This document shows positions 19,587-24,309 of a stretch of 24,309 nt of DNA, one piece after another. Under the pieces are notes generated by a model that was not told the DNA's origin, searched no databases, and saw only the letters and a program-made list of their open reading frames with translations. The stretch lies in NCBI GenBank assembly GCA_964569815.1, contig CAZMUN010000019.1:1-24309 (forward strand). The letters run 5' to 3'. The first letter of the stretch is position 1, and every line of letters starts with the position of its first letter. The DNA comes from CAZMUN01 sp964569815 (GTDB taxonomy: Archaea; Iainarchaeota; Iainarchaeia; Iainarchaeales; GCA-2688035). A program made the position numbers and the translations under genes.

Positions 19587-22505
19587 GCTAAGTTCTTTGC
19601 CGGTAACAGCTTCCAAAAAAATCTTTCTAATACTGCCGTCCTTCTTTCGCAAAAAGGTCTCGTAAACAGGCAAATAAACCAAGTCAACTTTTTTCACGAC
19701 AACGTTTTTCCAAAGCTTCTGTAAAAGCTTTGAAACAGTGTCAGTGTCAACGTTTTCTCGCATCAAGCTCATTGCCTCAATGTTTGAAACAGGCAATTGC
19801 TCCAAAGAGCCAAGCAATGGGTGAACAGGGCTTGGAGGCAGCTCAATTGAAACCTTTCTTGCATAAAAGTCATTGCCATTGGCTTTCTCCCTTTCAACAA
19901 AGCCTTTTTCCTGCAATTTCTGCAGAAGCCGTTTCACAATGGCCTTGTCTTGGCCCAAGTCCTTTACAACGGCGGGAAACTCGCGCTTTCTGTCCAAAAG
20001 CATTAAAAGAGAAAGCTCGTTTGCGCTGACATCTTTTGCATGAGGCAATCCCTTGCTTTCAACAAAAAGCCTTTTCTTGGAATCAAAATGCAAAAACTCG
20101 CCTGTAATGCTGTTCACATAAGCAACGGCTTTCCTAAAAGTCTTCTTGGTGTCAAAAGCATTGTACTCTACCTTGTAAACCGGCATATGCCTCAACTGAA
20201 TGTTTTCAATGGCCTCCTCGCTTCCAAAAAGCCCCAAAAAACGCCTCTTTCTCAGCCTGTTGAAGCAAAGCCTTGCTTTCTCCATGCCAACATTTGTTGG
20301 AAAGGCAATAAGCTCAATGCTTTCCTCAGGAAAAACGGCTTTTGCCTCCTTTTCCACTTCCTTTTCGGTTTCTCCGACAAGCTCCTCTGCCAAGGCCTCT
20401 TCCTGGACAGCGCCAGGCATGCTCACAGTGCTTGTTTCCTCCTCTATTACCGCTCCCTCTTCCTCCAAGGCCCTCAGAACATCTGAAAGCTTTATGCTGG
20501 ACTTGTACTTTGAATTCAGGGTATTTACCACGTTGTCAACAGTGCTTGTTGAAAGGCTTCCCACGGCATCAAGCTTGTTCTTCGCCATGCCCACAGCTAA
20601 AACCAAAACCTTTTCGTTGTCAAGCTTTGTGTTCCGCTCCACTGTTTCGGCTTCACGGCCTTCATGCTGTGACATTCTTGGCCTTATCTTCAAAACAAAA
20701 GCCCTCGTGGTTTCTTCCCGCCTGTCGCCAACCAATGCAACGCCAACAGGCAAAGTCTTGATAAAATTGCTTTTCCTGTAAGGCTTTGGAACAATTGTTG
20801 GAACACGCTTGTAAACGGCTTTTACATCATCATCAAAAACAAGCTTGTGCGAAATCACGATATCAAGCTGGCTCAAAACCTTTGTGTTAATAGCACTTGG
20901 CTGCTGTGTGGCAAAAACCAGTGAACACCCAGGCTGCCTTCCCTGCTTAACGTATTCAATCAACGCATTGCTTGCAGGCGTCACAGTGTTGCCGCTTGGA
21001 ATCAAAGTATGGGCTTCGTCAATAAAAAGCCATGTTGGCGGGATACCAAATTCAAGAAGCTGGTCCACATTCTGTTCCTTTGAAAAACGGTTTGCGCTTT
21101 CTCGCCTTGTACTGACCTTTCTTGCAGCAAGAATCCTTCTTGCAAGAATTCCAATAATAAGAGCAGAAACATTGTCCTCCAAAAAAGAGGTGTCGATAAC
21201 GGTAAGCTGGCCCTCCCTGCTCAGCTCAGTCAAAGGCGTGCCCTCCTCATCAAAGACTCCCCAGCCCTGGGCTGCATCAAACCTGCTAATCAGAGCACGA
21301 ATGCTGTCAGGCTTGTAGCCGCGGTCGCCGCTGTTCAATTCTTCATCTTCATGCAGGCACTCAATCAGCTCATCCAACGAAAAAAACTCTTTCTTGCCCT
21401 TAACCTTTTTTCCATCCTTGTTGGTGTAGCCTTTTCTTACCTTATCCAAAGCCTTTTCCAAAAGAAGCCCGCTTGGACTAAACCTTTCAATGCCAAAGGT
21501 AAGGCACCAGTCTTCAGTGGTCAAAAGCGATGGAGGCATGGTAAAAGTTGCATCATAAGTTGACTTTGGAACCTGTTCTGCTGCACCAGCTGGAATAAAA
21601 ACCTTCAAGTTTTCAAGGCCTTGTGGCAAAAGCTGCCATTTTGCCAAAGCCTCAAGCTCGCGCTTTTCCTTGTTCGGATGCCGCATTCCCCAAAAAACGC
21701 CAACCGGGTCCACAACAATGCTTCCCACGTTTTTGTTGTGCAATGCAAGCTCTTCTGCAATTACTCCCAAAACATAGCTTTTGCCTGAACCCCTTGCACC
21801 GCAAACAAACACGACATGGGGGTTCAAGCTATCCAAATGGATTCCGGTTTCATTCAAATCCTTTTCAGCCACCTTGCCAATAAAAAGAGAGGCTTCAGAG
21901 CCATACTTTTGAAAAACGCTTTTCTTCCTGCCAATAAAAGCCCCCTCGTCGTCATCACGCAAAAAAGATAGTTCGGGCTTGACAAAAGGCCCCTTTTGTT
22001 CCTCAACAGTTTCTTCAACAGCCTTTTCCTCTTTTCCGACTTCCCTAACGCCAACTTCCTTGATTCCGATTTCCTTGTCCAAAGGAGCCAAATCCTTTTC
22101 CGCTGCCTTAACAGCCTTTGCAACCACAATCTTCTTTATTTTGCTGCTCAGCTCAGGGTTTTTTTCAGCCTTTGCCTTTTTTCTGGCTTTTTTTTGCTTT
22201 GTCTTTTCCTTGGCTTCTTCCTCTTCTTCCAAACCCTCGGGCTCCTCGGCTTCCCCAGAATCCCCCTCTTCATCCTCTTCAGGCTCTCCCTGTTCTTCAA
22301 TATCTTTTCCAGAGCCCTTTTTGTCGCCTTCGGGCTCCAAATCCTCGGTTTCAAGGCCTCCAACGCCTGTTTCAGGGCCTGCTTTGCCCTCTTTCTCAGC
22401 TTTCTTTCCAAAAACCTTCACAGGCTTTTCCTCAGGCGCAGGCTTTTTCTTCTTTTCAGAATCCTGGCCAAAAGCCTCTTCAAACAAGTCCTCTTCATCC
22501 GGCAT
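19572..22505 (-). CDS. HerA/FtsK-like ATPase with acidic N-terminal tail and C-terminal winged helices
   Basis: 977 residues. Residues 1-170 are low-complexity Glu/Lys/Gly, probably disordered. A HerA-like β-barrel start is likely around 187-225 (FIGRKKSVFQKYGSEASLFIGKV, split here by length limits: see GSEASLFIGKV). The motor domain follows: Walker A G236-ARGSGKS-243, VVDPVGVFWGM, Walker B WLFIDEAH (Asp496, Glu497), and the FATQQPSAI sensor segment. Residues about 650-977 include a helical region and winged-helix-like parts (ELSLLMLLDRKREFPAVVKD; VDTDTVSKLLQKLWKNVVV). HerA partners such as NurA and Mre11 are not nearby, so this may be a translocase of another role. The ATG has a TATA box about 36 nt upstream. 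Confidence 0.85.
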   Translation of the reverse strand: MPDEEDLFEEAFGQDSEKKKKPAPEEKPVKVFGKKAEKEGKAGPETGVGGLETEDLEPEGDKKGSGKDIEEQGEPEEDEEGDSGEAEEPEGLEEEEEAKEKTKQKKARKKAKAEKNPELSSKIKKIVVAKAVKAAEKDLAPLDKEIGIKEVGVREVGKEEKAVEETVEEQKGPFVKPELSFLRDDDEGAFIGRKKSVFQKYGSEASLFIGKVAEKDLNETGIHLDSLNPHVVFVCGARGSGKSYVLGVIAEELALHNKNVGSIVVDPVGVFWGMRHPNKEKRELEALAKWQLLPQGLENLKVFIPAGAAEQVPKSTYDATFTMPPSLLTTEDWCLTFGIERFSPSGLLLEKALDKVRKGYTNKDGKKVKGKKEFFSLDELIECLHEDEELNSGDRGYKPDSIRALISRFDAAQGWGVFDEEGTPLTELSREGQLTVIDTSFLEDNVSALIIGILARRILAARKVSTRRESANRFSKEQNVDQLLEFGIPPTWLFIDEAHTLIPSGNTVTPASNALIEYVKQGRQPGCSLVFATQQPSAINTKVLSQLDIVISHKLVFDDDVKAVYKRVPTIVPKPYRKSNFIKTLPVGVALVGDRREETTRAFVLKIRPRMSQHEGREAETVERNTKLDNEKVLVLAVGMAKNKLDAVGSLSTSTVDNVVNTLNSKYKSSIKLSDVLRALEEEGAVIEEETSTVSMPGAVQEEALAEELVGETEKEVEKEAKAVFPEESIELIAFPTNVGMEKARLCFNRLRKRRFLGLFGSEEAIENIQLRHMPVYKVEYNAFDTKKTFRKAVAYVNSITGEFLHFDSKKRLFVESKGLPHAKDVSANELSLLMLLDRKREFPAVVKDLGQDKAIVKRLLQKLQEKGFVEREKANGNDFYARKVSIELPPSPVHPLLGSLEQLPVSNIEAMSLMRENVDTDTVSKLLQKLWKNVVVKKVDLVYLPVYETFLRKKDGSIRKIFLEAVTGKELSLGRK

Positions 22506-22539
22506 AAAAGGTCACTTCTAAAATAAAGGGCAATTCAAG

Positions 22540-22548
22540 TATTTTAAG
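22540..22548 (-). promoter_or_regulatory. TATA box of the HerA-like ATPase gene
   Basis: Minus-strand CTTAAAATA lies about 36 nt before the ATG at 22505. The predicted leader is short and contains GTGACC as a weak ribosome-binding candidate. Confidence 0.4.
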
Positions 22549-22577
22549 GTAATGTTTTAGCATTTGCCCAAACAGGC

Positions 22578-23804
22578 CTATGCCAAAGGCACGTTAGCCA
22601 CTTCTGCAGCCTCTTTTGTCAACGCACGCAGGCTGTCGCTTGACAAGTTATGTATACTTTTCTTTCCTGTTGCAGCAGCAGCCATCTTTATCTCCTCAGT
22701 ACAGGACTGCATATAGTTTGCCGCACCCAAAACAGCTTTACCCATCTCAAACCTTTTCCTCAAGCAAAGGTCCTGGGTAGCAATTCCAAGATGGCACATT
22801 CCCCTATAGCAAAGCCTGCAGTAATTGCAGCCCATTGCAATCATCAAAGGAAATCCCGGAAAAATTGCGTCAGCCCCCAACGCAAGCGCCTTTGCCATGT
22901 CGGCACCGGTGTTTATGCCGCCTGCAACCATAAGCTCCTGCTTTGCTTCAGCGCCATCCAAAACCTTTCTTGCCTTAACCAAAGAACTCATAACAGGCAA
23001 GCCAAAATCCTCAAGCATTATCTCCGGAGCCGCGCCAGTGCCTCCAAGCATTCCATCAATTGCAATAACATCGGGCTTTGCCTTAAGCCCCTCCTTTAAG
23101 TCCGCTTCCACGTGCCCTGCGCCAAATTTCAAAATAACCGGCTTTCCGCCTGAAACCTCCTTAATCCACTTAATCCTTTCACCAAGCTCTTTCACGTTCG
23201 AAATATCGGGATGGCTTGGCGGGCTGTGCACATCCTTGCCCTTTGGAACCTTCCTCACAGAAGAAATCTCCTCAGTTACCTTTTCTCCAGGCAAAAGCCC
23301 GCCCTGGCCAGGCTTTGCACCCTGGCCGATTTTGAACTCTACTGCATCAGCTGCCTTCAAATAAGCCTCGTCAACCCCAAAACGCCCCGTGCTATACTGC
23401 ACAATCAAATGCTTTGCCTCCTTCCTTTCCTCTGAAAGCATGCCTCCCTCGCCAGTGTTGGCAGCAGAGCCAACCAAGGCAGTGGCCTTTGCCAAAGCAA
23501 TCTTTGCTTCCCTACTCAAGGCACCAAAACTCATTGCAGCAACCGCAATAGGAATCCCTAGCTTCAAAGGCTTTTCAGCAGACTTTCCCAAAACGGTTTC
23601 TGTTCCAATTTCTTCCCTAAAATAGTCCACTGGCCTTTCAGTCAGCCTTGCAGCCAAAAAAACTAAATCCTCGAAACGCATTCCATGCCTTTTTCCACAC
23701 CTTCCAGAGCCAGTTGGAGCCTTTGGGCTCTTTGCCCTAAGCTGAATTGCCTTCACAAATTCCTCCAAACAAAACCACCCATAAAAAAGGAAAATCCTAA
23801 TCAT
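22578..23804 (-). CDS. gltB: Stand-alone glutamate synthase FMN/Fe-S domain (archaeal GltB type)
   Basis: 408 residues from the ATG at 23804. This is the synthase barrel that makes glutamate from 2-oxoglutarate and ammonia, with FMN and a [3Fe-4S] cluster. Family motifs: MSFGALSREAKIALAKA, NTGEGGMLSEE, KIGQGAKPGQGG, HSPPSHPDISNVKEL, VDVIAIDG-like segment PDVIAIDGMLGGTGAAP, and the cluster C-x5-C-x4-C in GCNYCRLCYRGMCHLGIATQD. An additional Cys lies inside the cluster loop. The glutaminase (GATase II) domain and N-terminal ferredoxin domain are absent, so it needs partners or free ammonia. GGGAGGAG at 23816-23823 decides for 23804 over an ATG seven codons upstream, which has no ribosome binding site. 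Confidence 0.9.
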   Translation of the reverse strand: MIRIFLFYGWFCLEEFVKAIQLRAKSPKAPTGSGRCGKRHGMRFEDLVFLAARLTERPVDYFREEIGTETVLGKSAEKPLKLGIPIAVAAMSFGALSREAKIALAKATALVGSAANTGEGGMLSEERKEAKHLIVQYSTGRFGVDEAYLKAADAVEFKIGQGAKPGQGGLLPGEKVTEEISSVRKVPKGKDVHSPPSHPDISNVKELGERIKWIKEVSGGKPVILKFGAGHVEADLKEGLKAKPDVIAIDGMLGGTGAAPEIMLEDFGLPVMSSLVKARKVLDGAEAKQELMVAGGINTGADMAKALALGADAIFPGFPLMIAMGCNYCRLCYRGMCHLGIATQDLCLRKRFEMGKAVLGAANYMQSCTEEIKMAAAATGKKSIHNLSSDSLRALTKEAAEVANVPLA

Positions 23805-23840
23805 TTTAAACCAATCTCCTCCCATATACCTAAAAGAGCC

Positions 23841-23850
23841 TTTAAAAAAA
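23841..23850. promoter_or_regulatory. TATA-like element between gltB and tRNA-Trp
   Basis: CCTTTAAAAAAAAAC lies about 20 nt before the tRNA-Trp 5' end and about 37 nt before the divergent gltB ATG. TTTAAA is readable on both strands, so it may drive both genes. Confidence 0.4.
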
Positions 23851-23864
23851 AACGCTGCAAAAAA

Positions 23865-24028
23865 GGGGTCATAGCATAACCAGGCAGTGCAGCTGGCTCC
23901 AGAAAACCTTTTCTTAGAAAGAAAAGGTTTGCGAAAAGAACGTTTTTCGCTGCGCGAAAAACAAGCGGTTGCAATGCAACCGCCCCAAGAGAAACCAGCG
24001 GATCAGGGTTCAAATCCCTGTGACCCCA
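23865..24028 (+). tRNA. tRNA-Trp (anticodon CCA) with a 91-nt intron
   Basis: Acceptor GGGGTCA (23865-23871) pairs fully with TGACCCC (24021-24027), with discriminator A at 24028 and no encoded CCA tail. The D arm is GCA...TGC with AACCAGGCAG. Anticodon stem GCTGG/CCAGC is perfect when 23903-23993 are removed, the loop is CTCCAG-A, and the anticodon CCA is at 23899-23901. The variable region is GGAT. The T arm is CAGGG-TTCAAAT-CCCTG. The intron sits between positions 37 and 38, the site at which archaeal tRNA-Trp is commonly interrupted. Confidence 0.93.
23903..23993 (+). other. Hairpin-rich intron of tRNA-Trp
   Basis: Three perfect hairpins fill the intron: AAACCTTTTC (23904-23913) with GAAAAGGTTT (23921-23930), 10 bp; GTTTTTCGC (23942-23950) with GCGAAAAAC (23954-23962), 9 bp; and GCGGTTGC (23965-23972) with GCAACCGC (23976-23983), 8 bp. 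An alternative pairs GCGAAAA (23931-23937) with TTTTCGC (23944-23950), exclusive with the second hairpin. GAG at 23989-23991 can pair with CTC of the anticodon loop, giving a 3-bp relaxed bulge-helix-bulge. The C/D box guide motifs known in euryarchaeal tRNA-Trp introns are absent. Confidence 0.75.
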
Positions 24029-24043
24029 TGCCAATTGACATAT

Positions 24044-24086
24044 GGCATCGTTGTGCCATCTTCGCTCCTTGCAGTCGCTCGATGCC
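24044..24086 (+). other. Stem-loop after tRNA-Trp
   Basis: GGCATCG (24044-24050) pairs with CGATGCC (24080-24086) across a 29-nt loop. Alternatively TGGCA (24043-24047) pairs with TGCCA (24054-24058). The loop contains CGCTCC and TCGCTCG, loosely like the GCTCGC pairs in the repeats. It may act in 3'-end formation of the tRNA precursor. Confidence 0.3.
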
Positions 24087-24097
24087 ACGCCCGGCCA

Positions 24098-24154
24098 GTG
24101 CGGAGCCCATTCAGCTACGCTGAATGCACTGAGCTCGGCTTTTAGGCTCGCCAA
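24098..24154 (+). repeat. Structured tRNA-linked repeat, copy 3
   Basis: A 57-nt unit 69 nt after tRNA-Trp: GTG, 7-nt bulge CGGAGCC, hairpin CATTCAGC-TAC-GCTGAATG with a perfect 8-bp stem, CACTG closing on CAGTG, then a diverged tail GAGCTCGGCTTTTAGGCTCGCC followed by AA. The stem changes AAC/GTT of copy 1 to AGC/GCT, a compensatory base-pair change. Confidence 0.65.
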
Positions 24155-24214
24155 AGAAAGCAACCAAAATTACAATCCAAAGGAATAAATAGTTCTTTTA
24201 ACATCTTTAAAACA

Positions 24215-24309
24215 ATGGTCAAGGCTGAAACCTACTGGAAGCTTAGCTTGCTTTTTTTTAGTCCGCGAGCGGGAAACCCCTGCCTTTTAAGGCAGGGATG
24301 AGAGCGAGC
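24215..24309 (+). mobile_element. Possible IS200/IS605-type right-end remnant, running off the window
   Basis: CCCTGCCTT (24278-24286) pairs perfectly with AAGGCAGGG (24289-24297), preceded by GCGAGCGGGAAAC and followed by ATGAGAGCGAGC. A GGGAAACCC-hairpin arrangement of this kind is common at the right ends of archaeal IS200/IS605 elements, where it forms the 3' part of the TnpB guide RNA. A 28-codon frame (24215-24301) ends SPRAGNPCLLRQG, which resembles TnpB C-termini that read into such ends. No TnpB body is present upstream, so this would be an internally deleted remnant. The element is cut by the window end and the call is tentative. Confidence 0.35.

Noticed and set aside
20200..20781. 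Plus-strand open frame of 193 codons opposite the HerA-like gene
   Set aside because: It is a shadow of the long minus-strand gene, with Ser-rich low-complexity sequence and no recognisable family.
21979..22526. Overlapping plus-strand open frames of 176-180 codons opposite the acidic tail of the HerA-like gene
   Set aside because: They are produced by the repetitive Glu/Lys codons of the opposite strand; Ser/Phe/Pro-rich products without domains.
23903..23993. Box C/D guide RNA inside the tRNA-Trp intron, as in many euryarchaea
   Set aside because: No RTGATGA or correctly placed CTGA is present; the intron is taken up by hairpins.
1..24309. Apparent excess of C over G on the plus strand across the window, suggesting replication-strand skew
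   Set aside because: I hand-counted only four lines. Minus-strand genes showed it strongly (22 C, 5 G in 6901-6960) but they are Glu/Lys-rich coiled coils, and plus-strand lines were nearly balanced (12/10, 13/14, 17/12). A full skew plot would be needed.

Overview
This is an archaeal chromosome segment. The evidence is an Spt5-uL11-uL1-uL10-L12 ribosomal stalk operon, eL42, archaeal TATA boxes about 25-30 nt ahead of near-leaderless starts, Shine-Dalgarno motifs (GGAGG or GGTGA) inside operons, and two intron-containing tRNA genes without encoded CCA. Compact spacing and families such as the COG1750-type membrane serine protease fit a DPANN-like or otherwise small-genome archaeon, but that placement is an inference; no rRNA is present to settle it.

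Layout. 1-3158 (+): 3' end of spt5, then rpl11, a 163-nt structured leader, rpl1, rpl10 and rpl12. 3258-5639 (+): secreted, membrane-anchored Lon-type (S16 fold) serine protease. It overlaps tail to tail with 5636-8620 (-), an SMC-type ATPase whose coiled coil has a Rad50-like CPVC zinc hook at its midpoint instead of an SMC hinge. 8676-9479 (-): polytopic membrane protein. 9627-10786 (+): eL42 and a winged-helix protein of unknown role. 10791-10911: tRNA-Gly(CCC) with a 50-nt intron, followed by two copies of a structured repeat. 11060-11782 (-): ferredoxin reductase-like flavoprotein.

11843-17782 is a divergent copper/thiol module. A membrane-bound winged-helix regulator (-) faces a six-gene (+) operon across one TATA box readable in both directions. 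The operon encodes an HMA-membrane-HMA protein with a Cys-rich tail, a DsbA-like thiol oxidoreductase, a DUF2318-like lipoprotein, a secreted ten-cysteine protein, a P1B-type Cu+ ATPase (CopA) and a membrane-anchored thioredoxin-like protein. The inferred theme is copper export together with extracytoplasmic metal and disulfide handling.

17883-19586 (+): fusion of a HAD-type hydrolase with a YvcK/CofD-fold protein. 19572-22505 (-): HerA/FtsK-like ATPase with an acidic N-terminal tail. 22578-23804 (-): stand-alone FMN/Fe-S glutamate synthase domain. 23865-24028 (+): tRNA-Trp(CCA) whose 91-nt intron is almost entirely perfect hairpins, followed by a third copy of the repeat and a stem-loop resembling an IS200/IS605 right end.

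Main points for a second look: the zinc-hook SMC, the tRNA-linked repeat family with compensatory base changes and a module shared with the tRNA-Gly intron, the hairpin-rich tRNA-Trp intron, the copper/redox operon, the HAD-YvcK fusion, and the uL10 protein that lacks the usual factor-binding C-terminus.
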